Position numbers and translations under genes: made by a program | Part shown: piece by piece, positions 8,112 to 16,892 of the stretch | Layout of the letters: each line of letters opens with the position of its first letter | Position numbering within the stretch: the stretch's first letter is position 1 | Notes under the pieces: model-generated | Database searches by the model: none | What the model was told of the DNA's origin: nothing | Seen by the model: the letters and a program-made list of their open reading frames with translations, nothing else | From: Acidobacteriota bacterium | GTDB lineage: Bacteria; Acidobacteriota; Thermoanaerobaculia; UBA5066 | DNA length: 33,878 nt | Direction: 5' to 3' | Assembly (NCBI GenBank): GCA_016716715.1 | Contig: JADJVE010000014.1 | Coordinates: 1 to 33,878 of the forward strand

Positions 8112-9017
8112 TCAGAGGTGGCGGTCGAGGCCCCGGTCGTCCCACGACGACGGGTCTTCGAGCGGTTCGAGGTGGGTCGTGACCGTGCTGCCGGGGAGGG
8201 CGCCGGCGACGCCGCGTTCGATCTCCTCGCAGACGTCGTGCCCCTGCTTGACGGTCCACGAGCCCGGGACGAGGACGTGCATCTGGATGAAGTGGCGCGG
8301 CCCCGCGCGGCGGGTCCGGATGTCGTGCAGGACGATCCCGCGCTCGTGGAACGGTGCGAGCGCCGCCGTGAGCGCCGCCTGCTCGTCCTCGCCGATGGCC
8401 TTGTCGAGGAGGCCGTACCCGGTCTCCTGCAGGAGCCGCACCGCGGTATAGACGATGTTCGCGGCGACGAGCAGCGCGACGATGGGGTCGAGGATCAGCC
8501 AGCCCGTGAGCTTCACGAGGAGGACACCGACGAGGACGCCTGCGGACGTCCAGACGTCCGTGAGGAGGTGCTGCGCGTCGGCCCGCAGCGTGATCGAGCG
8601 GAGCCGTTTGCCCTCGCGCAGGAGGATGAACGCGACGACGCCGTTCACGGCGGAGGCGAGGACCGAGATCCCGAGGCCGAGGCCCACGTTCTCGATCGGC
8701 TGGAGGCTCTTGAGCCGCTCGACGGCCGTCACCGCGATCGCGACGGACGCGGCGAGGATCATGAGGCCCTCGAAGCCGCTCGCGAAGTACTCGGCCTTCG
8801 TCTGCCCGAACGCGTAGGTGGAGTCGGCAGGGCGGCTCGCGCGGCGCAGAGCCCAGAACGCGACGAGCGCCGCGAGAAGGTTCACGCCCGACTCGGCCGC
8901 GTCCGAGAGGAGGCCGACGGAGCCCGTGAGCTTCCAGGCGTAGACCTTCAAGGCGATCGTCACGACGGCGGCGGCGATCGACAGGAGGGCCCAGCTCGAC
9001 GCGGAGCGGTCGCTCAT
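8112..9017 (-). CDS. Cation diffusion facilitator (CDF) metal efflux transporter
   Basis: A 301-residue inner-membrane antiporter expected to export divalent cations such as Zn, Fe or Mn in exchange for protons. The membrane half (about residues 10-205) has six predicted helices. Metal-site residues are D and E in LLSDAAESGVN (helix 2) and the H/D pair of HLLTDVWTS (helix 5). The linker FGQTKAEYFASGFEG is typical of the family. The C-terminal cytoplasmic domain (about 210-290) carries HDIRTRRAGPRHFIQMHV and CEEIERGV, typical of the ferredoxin-like CDF dimerisation domain. DAAES in place of the common HxxxD at site A puts it away from classic zinc exporters; the metal is not predictable. It is divergent from the alcohol dehydrogenase gene across a 92-bp gap. 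Confidence 0.92.
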   Translation of the reverse strand: MSDRSASSWALLSIAAAVVTIALKVYAWKLTGSVGLLSDAAESGVNLLAALVAFWALRRASRPADSTYAFGQTKAEYFASGFEGLMILAASVAIAVTAVERLKSLQPIENVGLGLGISVLASAVNGVVAFILLREGKRLRSITLRADAQHLLTDVWTSAGVLVGVLLVKLTGWLILDPIVALLVAANIVYTAVRLLQETGYGLLDKAIGEDEQAALTAALAPFHERGIVLHDIRTRRAGPRHFIQMHVLVPGSWTVKQGHDVCEEIERGVAGALPGSTVTTHLEPLEDPSSWDDRGLDRHL

Positions 9018-9097
9018 GCGCGCGGGAGACTGCGTCGGAAGGCGCGGCGCGTCAAGCGAAGCGCGGTCCTGCGACCGGGTCTCGCGCGCGCCCCTGC

Positions 9098-9103
9098 TAC
9101 GCT
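9098..9103 (+). promoter_or_regulatory. Putative -10 box of first alcohol dehydrogenase gene
   Basis: TACGCT lies 6 nt before GTG 9110 with no ribosome-binding site, the same arrangement seen at several other operon-first genes in the window. Confidence 0.35.
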
Positions 9104-9109
9104 TCCTGC

Positions 9110-10208
9110 GTGCGCGCGCTCGTCTGCGATGGTCCCGGGACTCCGGTCCTCAAGGATGTGGCGGTGCCCGAGCCCGGCCCGGGCGAGGTTCTCGTGCGCG
9201 TCGCCGCGGCGCTCACGTGCGGGACCGACCTCAAGATCGCGCAGCGCGGCCACCCGAAGATCCCGTTCCCGCTGACGCTGGGCCACGAGTGGGCGGGCGT
9301 CGTCGAGAAGGCGGGCGCGGGTGCCGCGTGGACATCCGGAACGCGCGTCACGTCGGCCGTCTCGGCGCCGTGCGGCGACTGCGAGGCCTGCCGCAAGGGC
9401 CGCGAGAATCTCTGCGCGACCGCGTTCGACCGCCCGCTCTTCGGCGCGTTCGCGGACTTCCTCCTCGTGCCCGAGCGCCTCGCGAAGAACGGTCTCCGGA
9501 GGATTCCGGACGGCATGGCCGACGAGACGGCCGCCCTCCTCGATCCGCTGGCGAGCGTCGTGCGCGGGCTCGCGCGCGCGCAGAGCGCGCGCGGCGGGGA
9601 CGCGCGGGGGGACGTTCTCATCGCCGGCACCGGCCCGATCGCGGCGCTGCTGTTTTTTCTTTTTGAGGGGGAAAGAGGAAGAGAGAACGGGAAGCGCGGG
9701 ACGCCGAGTCGTCATCGCAGGAAGGCGGGCGGAGAGACTCGCTTTCTTTGAAAGGAATATGGCAGAGGTCGCTCACATCGGGCCCTCGTCGCGCGCGGGC
9801 GGCGCCGGCGCTCCGCCTCCCGTATTCACCTTCAAAGAAATCTTCTCTTCTCTCTCTTCCTCTTCCTCAAACTCTTTTCCTCTCGTCATCGACACGACGG
9901 GCGATCCCGGCGTCATCGAGGCGCTGCCGGCGCTCGCGGCCGACGGCGGGACGGTGCTTCTCTTCGCCGGGCTGCCGGCGGGTGCGCGCGTCGCGATCGA
10001 CGCCCACGCGGTTCACTACCGGGAGGTCTCGATCGTCGGCTCGTTCCACTACACGCCTCGCGAGGTGGACGAGGCGCTCGACCTGCTCTCCGGCGGCGCC
10101 ATTCCCGCCGCGGAGATCGTCTCGGCCCGCCGCCCGCTTGCCGAGTGGCAGGCGGCGTTCGACCTCGCCCGCGCCGGGACGGCCCTGAAGGTCGCGGTGA
10201 TCCCGTGA
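9110..10208 (+). CDS. Zinc-dependent alcohol dehydrogenase family protein, frameshifted
   Basis: Medium-chain dehydrogenase/reductase. The GroES-like catalytic domain shows C37, H59-E60 (GHEWAG) for the catalytic zinc and C88, C91, C94, C102 for the structural zinc. The NAD-binding domain has GTGPIAALL. The frame is lost between about 9652 and 9700. The remainder (RRVVIAGRRAERLAFFERN through LVIDTTGDPGVIEALPA to VAVIP) continues one frame over, consistent with one extra base. Joined, it would be about 365 aa, normal for the family. The break lies in an abnormal AT/purine-rich patch, and a second such patch with a pyrimidine run encodes IFSSLSSSSSNSF at 9838-9876. The GTG start at 9110 is the only good choice. 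The substrate is not predictable. The next gene is a paralogue, with a 4-bp overlap. Confidence 0.85.
9652..9700 (+). other. Frameshift zone in first alcohol dehydrogenase
   Basis: Reading must move forward by one base somewhere in this zone to join the two halves. It contains runs of T6, T5 and G5, where a base-count error or real slippage is most likely. Confidence 0.75.
9653..9684 (+). repeat. Purine-rich dispersed element, copy 1 (divergent)
   Basis: T-run, then GAGGGGGAAAGAGGAAG. It resembles the consensus TTTCTTTGAAGGTGAAGAGG but with expanded homopolymers. It lies at the frameshift of the first alcohol dehydrogenase. Confidence 0.4.
9742..9760 (+). repeat. Purine-rich dispersed element, copy 2 (partial)
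   Basis: TTTCTTTGAAAGG at 9743-9755 matches copy 9 exactly over 13 bases; the right half is lost. It encodes AFFERN in the alcohol dehydrogenase. Confidence 0.5.
9820..9850 (-). repeat. Purine-rich dispersed element, copy 3
   Basis: The reverse complement reads GATTTCTTTGAAGGTGAATA, nearly identical to copy 4 over 17 bases. It is fused to a 45-bp pyrimidine run (9841-9885) in the coding strand. Confidence 0.55.
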
Positions 10209-11227
10209 GGACGATGCGCGCGGCGGTCGCGCATTCCGTGGACCGGATCGAAGTCGTCACGCGCGAGGTGCCCGCGATCGGCCCGGGCGAGCTCCTCGTC
10301 GCGATGAAGGCGGTCGGGATCTGCGGCAGCGACACGACGGGCTGGTACGTCGCGACGAAGGCTCCGGCCGTCCTCGGCCACGAGCCCGCGGGCGTCGTCG
10401 CCGAGGCGGGGGAGGGCGCGGCGTTCCGGCCGGGCGACCGCGTCGTCGTCCACCACCACGCGGCGTGCGGGAAGTGCCGCTGGTGCCTCGTGGGCGAGGA
10501 CGTCCAGTGCGAGGCGTGGAAGAAGAACCGCCTCGACCCGGGCGGACTCGCGGAATTCGTCCACGTGGATGCGGCCGCGGTGGCGACGGACGTGTTCCGA
10601 CTGGCGGACAGCATGAGCTTCGAGGACGGCGCGCTCGCCGAGCCGGTGGCCTGCGCGGTGAAGGCCGTGCGGCGCGCGGCCATCCGCCGAGGCGACACCG
10701 TCGCCGTCATCGGCCTCGGCGCGAACGGCATCCTCCTCGGCCTCGTTGCGCGGGCCGCGGGCGCGGCGACACTCGTCGGCTGCGATCCGGACCCGCAGAG
10801 GCGGGCCCACGCGCTGCGACTTGGGTTTGATGCCGTGGGAGAGCCCGGAGAAGAATTTTCTTTGAAGGTGAAGAGGGGAGATCGCGCGGGCGCCGACGTG
10901 GTCTTCGTGCTGCCGACCAGCGAAGACGCGGTCCTTTCAGCTCTCTCGGCGGCGGGCCCGGCGGGCCGAGTCGTGTTCTATTCACCGGTCGCGCCCGGCA
11001 AGAGCTGGACGATCGAGCCGCATCTGCCTTACCTGCGCGACCTTTCAATGCTCTTCTCTTATTCCTCCGGAGCGCGGGATCTTCGCGAGGCTTTGTCGCT
11101 CATCGAGCGCGGCGTCGTGAAGGCCTCCGATCTCGTGACGCACCGCGTGCCGCTCGAGGACGCCGCCGAGGCGTTCCGGCTCGCGCGCCGGGGCGGCGAC
11201 GTCCTCAAGGTGATGGTGACGATCTGA
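10205..11227 (+). CDS. Zinc-dependent alcohol dehydrogenase family protein
   Basis: A 340-residue medium-chain dehydrogenase, paralogous to the gene before it. Catalytic zinc ligands are C40 and H59-E60 (GHEPAG), with the later E in ALAEPVACA. Structural zinc ligands are C88, C91, C94 and C102. The Rossmann motif is VAVIGLGANGILLG and the cofactor-selecting acid is in GCDPDPQRR, so NAD is more likely than NADP. It probably oxidises a polyol, sugar alcohol or similar; the substrate is unknown. GTG 10205 overlaps the preceding TGA, as is common here; ATG 10214 is the alternative and gives MRAAV. Residues EEFSLKVKRGD at 10852-10884 come from an AT-rich repeat copy in a variable loop. Two paralogues in tandem suggest a heteromer or sequential steps. 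Confidence 0.9.
   Translation: MRTMRAAVAHSVDRIEVVTREVPAIGPGELLVAMKAVGICGSDTTGWYVATKAPAVLGHEPAGVVAEAGEGAAFRPGDRVVVHHHAACGKCRWCLVGEDVQCEAWKKNRLDPGGLAEFVHVDAAAVATDVFRLADSMSFEDGALAEPVACAVKAVRRAAIRRGDTVAVIGLGANGILLGLVARAAGAATLVGCDPDPQRRAHALRLGFDAVGEPGEEFSLKVKRGDRAGADVVFVLPTSEDAVLSALSAAGPAGRVVFYSPVAPGKSWTIEPHLPYLRDLSMLFSYSSGARDLREALSLIERGVVKASDLVTHRVPLEDAAEAFRLARRGGDVLKVMVTI
10853..10880 (+). repeat. Purine-rich dispersed element, copy 4 (best copy)
   Basis: Contains TTTTCTTTGAAGGTGAAGAG followed by GGGAG. It sits in frame inside the second alcohol dehydrogenase, encoding EFSLKVKRGD. Confidence 0.6.
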
Positions 11228-11976
11228 AGAAGAAGCGGCTCGACGTCCTCCTCGTCGAGCGCGGCCTCGCCCCGTCGCGCGCGCGCGCCGAGGCCCTCAT
11301 CCTCGCCGGGCGCGTCGCGGTCGCCGGGAAGGAGAGGGTGAAGCCCGGGACGCCCGTCGACGACGCTGCAGAGGTCTCCGTCGGCGAGCCCGAGCACCCG
11401 TGGGTCTCGCGCGGGGGCGTCAAGCTCGCCTCCGGCCTGACTCACTTCGGGATCGATCCCGCGGGGCGCGTCTGCCTGGACGTCGGCGCGTCCACCGGGG
11501 GGTTCACGGACGTGCTCCTCGCGCGGGGGGCCGCGCGGGTCTACGCGGTCGACGTCGGATGGGGGCAGCTCCACGCGAAGCTGCGCGGCGACCCGCGCGT
11601 GGTCCTCAGGGAAAGGGTAAACGCGCGGCTCCTGTCGCGCACCGAGGTCCCCGAGGAGCCGTCCCTCCTCGTCGGAGATCTCTCCTTCATCTCGCTGACG
11701 CTCGTCCTGCCGGCGGCCGTTCCGCTCCTCGCGCCGTCGGCGGACGTCCTCGTCCTCGTCAAGCCGCAGTTCGAGGCGGAACGCGGGGAGGTCGGGCGAG
11801 GCGGGATCGTCCGCGACGAGGCCGTCCGGGCCCGCGCGGTCGCCCGCGTCGAGGCTTCGGCCGCGGCGCTGGGCCTCGTGCCCCGCGGCGCCGTGCCGTC
11901 GCCGATCACGGGCGCCGACGGCAACGTGGAATACCTCGCCGCGTTCCGGAGGAATCCCGCTACACTTTCGGGGTGA
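11224..11976 (+). CDS. tlyA: TlyA-type 2'-O-ribose rRNA methyltransferase (hemolysin A family)
   Basis: A 250-residue protein with an N-terminal S4 RNA-binding domain (about residues 1-60, KKKRLDVLLVERGLAPSRAR) and a FtsJ/RrmJ-like Rossmann domain. Motif I, CLDVGASTGGFTDVLL, starts near residue 85 and is followed by YAVDVGWGQLH, LLVGDLSFISL and VLVKPQFEAERGEVGRGG. It is expected to methylate rRNA ribose 2'-OH groups in the cytoplasm. No ATG, GTG or TTG exists in frame before the S4 domain; the first conventional start (GTG 11338) would delete it. CTG 11224 fits the family N-terminus and overlaps the upstream TGA as CTGA, matching the 4-bp overlaps of its neighbours. The next gene, nadK, starts within its stop codon. 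Confidence 0.9.
   Translation: MKKKRLDVLLVERGLAPSRARAEALILAGRVAVAGKERVKPGTPVDDAAEVSVGEPEHPWVSRGGVKLASGLTHFGIDPAGRVCLDVGASTGGFTDVLLARGAARVYAVDVGWGQLHAKLRGDPRVVLRERVNARLLSRTEVPEEPSLLVGDLSFISLTLVLPAAVPLLAPSADVLVLVKPQFEAERGEVGRGGIVRDEAVRARAVARVEASAAALGLVPRGAVPSPITGADGNVEYLAAFRRNPATLSG
11961..11966 (+). promoter_or_regulatory. Possible -10 box ahead of nadK
   Basis: TACACT lies 6 nt before GTG 11973, inside the end of tlyA. nadK is also coupled to tlyA by a 4-bp overlap, so this match may be chance. Confidence 0.25.
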
Positions 11977-12872
11977 CGGTCCGAAAGAGGAGCGCCTCGC
12001 GCGTGCGCCGGGTGGGCCTCGTCACCCGGTATACGAGCCAGGACGCGCTCGAGCTCTCCCGCAAGCTGGATCGCCGCCTCACGAAGCGCGGCTACGAGGT
12101 CGTGCACGACCTCGAGTCCTCCGCGGCCCGCGAGGTCGATGGCGGCGTGGCGCGGACGGAGATCGCGCGCGCCGTCGACCTCCTCGTGACGCTCGGCGGC
12201 GACGGCACCCTTCTCTCGGTCGCCCGCCATCCCGCGCCGAACGTGCCCATCCTCGGGATCGACATCGGGACGCTCGGGTTTCTCACGACCTGCAGCCCCG
12301 GTGACTGCGACGAGATTCTCGAGGACGCGCTCGCGGGAACCGCGCGCCTCGAGGAGCGGCGTCTCCTCTCGGTGTCCGTGGCGGAAGGGCGCCGCCCGGC
12401 GCGGACGTATCGCGTCGTGAACGACGCCGTCCTCGGCAAGTCCGCGCTCGCGCGCATCGCGGCGATCCGCGTCGACGTGGACGGCCGGACGGTCTCGCGC
12501 TACCGGGGCGACGGGCTCATCGTCTCGACGCCGACGGGCTCGACCGCCTACAACCTCTCGGCCGGCGGCCCGATTCTCGAGCCGACGATGCCGGCCCTCG
12601 TCCTGTCGCCCATCTGCCCCCACACCTTGTCGCTCCGCCCGCTCGTCCTGCCGGACTCCGTCCGACTCGACCTGCGCGTCGAGGAGGACGCGACGGGAGT
12701 CTTCCTGACGCTCGACGGGCAGGAGGGGTTCCCCGTGAGCGCCGCGACGCGCATTTCAATCTCCCGCGCGCGGGAAACCGTCTCGCTCGTTCGGGCCTCG
12801 GCGGGCTCCTTCTGGGACGTCCTGGCGGGGAAGCTCTCGTTCGGCGGCGAGCGGGACAACGCGTCGCGCTAG
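11973..12872 (+). CDS. nadK: NAD kinase
   Basis: Phosphorylates NAD to NADP using ATP or polyphosphate in the cytoplasm. The 299-residue length is normal. The nucleotide-binding GGDGT motif is at residues 75-79, preceded by LLVTLG. N150-D151 in VNDAVLGK binds NAD. The signature DGLIVSTPTGSTAYNLSAGG follows, then the C-terminal SPICPHTLSLRPLVL and LTLDGQEG. GTG 11973 overlaps the tlyA stop as GTGA; GTG 12003 (VRRVGLVTRY) is an alternative that would drop ten basic residues. The tlyA-nadK pairing is common in bacteria and here leads into the tamB/omp85 genes, 9 nt downstream. Confidence 0.95.
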   Translation: MTVRKRSASRVRRVGLVTRYTSQDALELSRKLDRRLTKRGYEVVHDLESSAAREVDGGVARTEIARAVDLLVTLGGDGTLLSVARHPAPNVPILGIDIGTLGFLTTCSPGDCDEILEDALAGTARLEERRLLSVSVAEGRRPARTYRVVNDAVLGKSALARIAAIRVDVDGRTVSRYRGDGLIVSTPTGSTAYNLSAGGPILEPTMPALVLSPICPHTLSLRPLVLPDSVRLDLRVEEDATGVFLTLDGQEGFPVSAATRISISRARETVSLVRASAGSFWDVLAGKLSFGGERDNASR

Positions 12873-12881
12873 CGAGGGGAG

Positions 12882-15800
12882 ATGGCCCGGCGACCGATCC
12901 CGACCCTCCCGCAACTCTCCCTCACGCAGGTTCGTCTCGTCCGGCTCTTCACCCTGCTTCTCCTTTTTTCGGTTCTCGTCCTGTACGCCGTGTTCCGGTC
13001 GCACCGCTTCCAGGACGCGATGCGGCGCAAGACGGAGAGGCTCGTCGAGGCTCAGATCGGGCGGAAGGTGTCGATCGGGGGCTTCGACCTCGCGCTCCTC
13101 CCGTTCTCGTTCCTCGTGCGCGACGTCTCGATCGCGAACGACCGCCGGTCGCTCGCGGGGCCGCTCTTCTCGGCGGCCGAGATCGAGATCCGGGGAATCC
13201 CGGCGATCACGAGCAACCGGATCGAAATCTCGAAGCTGCGGGTGGTCGCGCCGCGCCTCGTCATCGAGGTGTTTCCGGACGGCTCGACGAACGTGGACCC
13301 GATCCTCCGGGCGCTGCGCGGGGGCGGCGGCGGGGGCAAGGACATCCAGCTCCACGAGGCCGTCATCCAGCGCGCGTCGCTGCGGTTCCGGGAGTGGAAG
13401 GCCGAGATCGACGCCCTGTTGAAAGACGCCGCCGTGACGGCGCGCGCCGGCCGGACACTCTCGGTCACGCACCTCGTCCTCGCCTGCCGCCAGGGGAGCT
13501 TTCGTCTCGAGGACAACGAGCCGCTCGAGTTCGCGGTCGGCGCCGAGGTCACGCTCGCGCCGGGCCGCGCCCACCTGACCGGCCTGCGCCTCAAGGGCCC
13601 GAAGATCTCCGTCGAGGCCTCGGGCGGCGTCGACGACCTGAAGAAGCCCGTCCTCGCCCTCGTCGCGAAGATCGAGACGACCGGCGAAACGCTCGGGAGC
13701 GCATTCGGGTTCGGCCTCCCGCTTGCGGGGCCGGTCCGGCTGAACGGCACGCTCCGCGCCGGCGAACCCGGAGGCTTTCGGATCCGTGCGGCCTTCGACC
13801 TGCCGGCCTCGCGGCTCGCCGTCTTCCCGATGTCCGGCGAGGGGACGCTCCGGCTCGACCCGAAAGGCCTTCTCGTGGACGTCTCGCGTGCGAGTTACGC
13901 GGGGGGTTCCCTGCAGGCCCTCGTCCAGCTCGAGCGGCTCGACCGGCCGCCGCTGCCCGTGAAGATCGCGTTGCGCGGCAAGGGGATCGACTTCGAGCAG
14001 TTCTTCGCGGACATCGGCCTGCCGGGGACCGGAATGATGGCGCGCGCGAGCCTCGAGGCGACGCTCACGTTCGGGCCGGGCGGTGTCGAGCACGCGGACG
14101 GCGCGGGCCGGCTGACGCTCGCGGCCGATCCGGGCCGCGCGTCCGCCGTGAAGGGGCGCGTTGCGCTCCCCGTTTCGGGCGGCGGGCCGCTCCGCATCAG
14201 GGACGGCCGGATCCTCTTCGACAAGCTGCCTCTCGCGACCGCGGGCGGCGCGAAGGTCCGCCTCGACGGATCGCTGCGGTTCGGCTCGTGGGAGCCGGAC
14301 CTCACGTTCGACGTGACGGCCGGGGACCTCGCCGAGCTCGAGCGCCTCGCGGCGAACTGGTACCCGGCGATCCAGAAAGAGCCTCTCTCGCCGCCGCTGA
14401 AGCTGGGCGGAACCGGCCACCTCTCGGCGCGCCTCACCCGAGCCTTCTCGGACCCGCACGTCGAAGGCCGCCTCGACGCCACGGACTTCGTCCTGCGCGG
14501 CGTGCGCTTCGGCGAGACGACCGCGAGTTTCACCGTGGACCACAACGTCGCGACGCTCGCGCCCTTCGCCGCCCGGGACGACGGCGGCACGCTCTCCCTC
14601 GAGGGGAAGATCGGGTTCGGCGGCGCGCTGCGCGGACAGTACCGGCTGGACGGCCTCGCCGGAGACTTCCACGACTGGCCGCTCGAGAAAGTCCTCGCGT
14701 TCCTCGACTTCGACCTGCCCCTCTCGGGGCGCGCGACGGGCAGGCTCCCGCTCGACGGCGTCACGCCGGCGATTCACGGGCGCATCCCGCTCGTCCTGAC
14801 GGACGCGTCGATCTGGGGGCAGAAGCTCGACCGCCTCGAGGGCGTGCTCGCGTTCCAGGACGACCGCATCTCCGTCGAGGGCGCGACGGGGCGGCTCGCC
14901 GGCGCGACCGCGAGCTTCGGAGGCTTCTACCGGTACGCCGACGGCGCCTACAAGTTCGACCTCGATGCGAAGGACCTGCCCGTTGGCCGCCTCTCCGCGT
15001 TCTCGGACGTCCCGGCGGGCGGGCTCCTGACCGGTCACGCTTCCGGCGAAGGCCTGATCGACCAGCCGACGCTCTCCGCGGACCTGCGCGTCGCGGCCCC
15101 GGCGTTCGATGGCCAACCGCTCGCCCGCGCGGACCATCCGGTCGAGATTCGCGCCCGTGCCGAACGGGGCGTCTGGAGCCTGAGGGCCGAGGCGGCGGAG
15201 GAGGGAGTCCTCGAGATCTTTTCGCCGAAGGACGCCGATACCGGGGGCGTCTGGCGGGCGCGCGCGGAGTTCCCGAGCCTCGCCCCGCTCGCGGGCCTTC
15301 TCGGCGTTCCGGCCGACGCGAGGTTCGACGGCCGGCTGAGCGCCGAGGCCGCATTCAAGCCCGGCGCTTCAGCCGCCGACCTCGACGGCGAAGGCGTGAT
15401 CTCGGCCGCGCAGCTCACGGCGTGGGGACGGACGCTGACGCTCCGCGGCGCGACGCCGCTCAAGGTGTCCGGCGGGCGGGTCTCGTTCGAGCGTCTGGCG
15501 CTTGCCGAGGCGGTGCGGCCCGAAGCGGCGTCCGGCGTCCCGACCCTCGTGACACTTTCGGGCAGCGCTCAGTTCGTCGCGCCGCGATCGCTGGACGTCG
15601 CCGCGAATGGCTCCGTGGACGCCACTCTTCTGGGGCCGGCGTTTGCGCCGCTGAAGCTCGCGGGCCGCGTCACGCTCGACGCCCGCCTCGGCGGGACCGC
15701 TTCTGCGCCGGTCGTCACGGGGCGCGCGGCCCTCGACGGCGTCGACATCGTGAGCCCGGACGGAGGAGTGGCGGTCGAGTCCGTGACCGGCACGCTTCTT

Positions 15801-16892
15801 TTCAGCGAGGGCAAGGTCACGGTCAGCGACCTCTCGCTCAGGTTCGGCGGCGGGACCGTCGATCTCGGCGGCACGATTCTCCTCGACGGCTGGAAGCCCG
15901 CCGGCATGCGGGTCACGGCGCTCGTCTCGCACGTGAAGGCCTCGCCGTTCGACGGCTTCCGCTCGACGTTCTCCGGGAACCTCCTCCTCCTCGGCGACGC
16001 GCAGCCGCGCGCCATACGAGGCGAGCTGACGATCGACCGTGCCCTCTACGATCGCGACTTCTCGATCGATCTCGCGGCGCTCCTTCAGCGAAAGCGCGTC
16101 GCGACGATCGGCGTGAACCCGACGTTCTTCGACCCCGTGACGCTCGACGTGAGGATCGTCGCGCCGCCCGAGTCGATCGAGGTGCGGACGAACGTCGCGC
16201 GCCTGAAGGCTTCCGGCGAGCTCTTCGCGCGGGGCACGTGGGGCCACCCGCTCCTCTTCGGCGAGATCCGCGCGGAGGAGGGGGGGCGGCTCACGCTCCA
16301 GGGCCAGCGCTACGACCTCGTCTCGGGCCGCATCCTCTTCTCGAACCCGATCCGGATCGAGCCGTTCTTCGAGATGGAGGCCCGCGGCACGGTCAACAAG
16401 TACCAGGTCACGTTCGGCCTCACGGGAACGGCCGCGCGCCTCGCGACGCGCTTCTCGTCGGACCCGCAGCTGTCCGAGGCGCAGATCATCACTCTCATGG
16501 CGACGGGCGACGTCCCCTCGACGTCCGTCACGGGGGGGATCGGCGCGACCCCGACGTCGTCGGACGAGTCGGTCTCGAAGGCGGCGCGCGAGCTCCTCGC
16601 GAGCCTCGCTTCCGACGCCGTCACGAGCCGCACGAAGGAGTTCTTCCGGCTCGACCGATTCCAGATCGACCCCGCCTTCTCGACCGGCTCGACGTTTGAC
16701 GCGCCGCGGATCACGGTGGGCAAGTCCCTTGGAAAGGACTTCAACGCGACCGTCTCGTTCGTCCTCTCGAGCAACCAGCAGCAGATCATCACGCTCGACT
16801 ACCAGCTCTCGCGGACGGCGTTCCTGCAGGCGCGGCTGGACGAGTTCGGCGTGTACTCGCTCGAGCTGCGCTTCCGGCAGCGGCTGCGGTGA
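12882..16892 (+). CDS. tamB: TamB-like translocation and assembly module protein
   Basis: A 1336-residue AsmA/TamB superfamily protein that would bridge the inner and outer membranes, acting in outer-membrane protein insertion or lipid transport. It has a single N-terminal inner-membrane helix at about residues 24-43 (FTLLLLFSVLVLYAVF). A very long region of repeated beta strands follows, of the type that forms a hydrophobic groove. The C-terminal TamB (DUF490) domain covers about residues 1000-1336, recognisable by GRLTLQGQRYDLVSGRILFS, a strand region ending VTFGLTGTAARL, LSEAQIITLMATGD and an end in LELRFRQRLR. The ATG at 12882 has GAGGGGA upstream. The stop overlaps the start of the Omp85 gene by 4 bp, the usual TamA-TamB partnership. 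Length is close to the E. coli protein (1259). Confidence 0.93.
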   Translation: MARRPIPTLPQLSLTQVRLVRLFTLLLLFSVLVLYAVFRSHRFQDAMRRKTERLVEAQIGRKVSIGGFDLALLPFSFLVRDVSIANDRRSLAGPLFSAAEIEIRGIPAITSNRIEISKLRVVAPRLVIEVFPDGSTNVDPILRALRGGGGGGKDIQLHEAVIQRASLRFREWKAEIDALLKDAAVTARAGRTLSVTHLVLACRQGSFRLEDNEPLEFAVGAEVTLAPGRAHLTGLRLKGPKISVEASGGVDDLKKPVLALVAKIETTGETLGSAFGFGLPLAGPVRLNGTLRAGEPGGFRIRAAFDLPASRLAVFPMSGEGTLRLDPKGLLVDVSRASYAGGSLQALVQLERLDRPPLPVKIALRGKGIDFEQFFADIGLPGTGMMARASLEATLTFGPGGVEHADGAGRLTLAADPGRASAVKGRVALPVSGGGPLRIRDGRILFDKLPLATAGGAKVRLDGSLRFGSWEPDLTFDVTAGDLAELERLAANWYPAIQKEPLSPPLKLGGTGHLSARLTRAFSDPHVEGRLDATDFVLRGVRFGETTASFTVDHNVATLAPFAARDDGGTLSLEGKIGFGGALRGQYRLDGLAGDFHDWPLEKVLAFLDFDLPLSGRATGRLPLDGVTPAIHGRIPLVLTDASIWGQKLDRLEGVLAFQDDRISVEGATGRLAGATASFGGFYRYADGAYKFDLDAKDLPVGRLSAFSDVPAGGLLTGHASGEGLIDQPTLSADLRVAAPAFDGQPLARADHPVEIRARAERGVWSLRAEAAEEGVLEIFSPKDADTGGVWRARAEFPSLAPLAGLLGVPADARFDGRLSAEAAFKPGASAADLDGEGVISAAQLTAWGRTLTLRGATPLKVSGGRVSFERLALAEAVRPEAASGVPTLVTLSGSAQFVAPRSLDVAANGSVDATLLGPAFAPLKLAGRVTLDARLGGTASAPVVTGRAALDGVDIVSPDGGVAVESVTGTLLFSEGKVTVSDLSLRFGGGTVDLGGTILLDGWKPAGMRVTALVSHVKASPFDGFRSTFSGNLLLLGDAQPRAIRGELTIDRALYDRDFSIDLAALLQRKRVATIGVNPTFFDPVTLDVRIVAPPESIEVRTNVARLKASGELFARGTWGHPLLFGEIRAEEGGRLTLQGQRYDLVSGRILFSNPIRIEPFFEMEARGTVNKYQVTFGLTGTAARLATRFSSDPQLSEAQIITLMATGDVPSTSVTGGIGATPTSSDESVSKAARELLASLASDAVTSRTKEFFRLDRFQIDPAFSTGSTFDAPRITVGKSLGKDFNATVSFVLSSNQQQIITLDYQLSRTAFLQARLDEFGVYSLELRFRQRLR

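Noticed and set aside
9110..11227. The two alcohol dehydrogenases as a mobile or prophage insert
   Set aside because: No integrase, transposase, terminal repeats or target duplication are visible; only short AT-rich blocks differ in composition from the surroundings.
11338..11976. Short TlyA starting at GTG 11338
   Set aside because: It would remove the S4 domain, which is encoded in frame immediately upstream and is a standard part of the family.
12756..15137. 793-codon minus-strand frame opposite tamB and nadK
   Set aside because: Arg/Glu-rich shadow with no motif; the plus strand encodes recognisable TamB and NadK.
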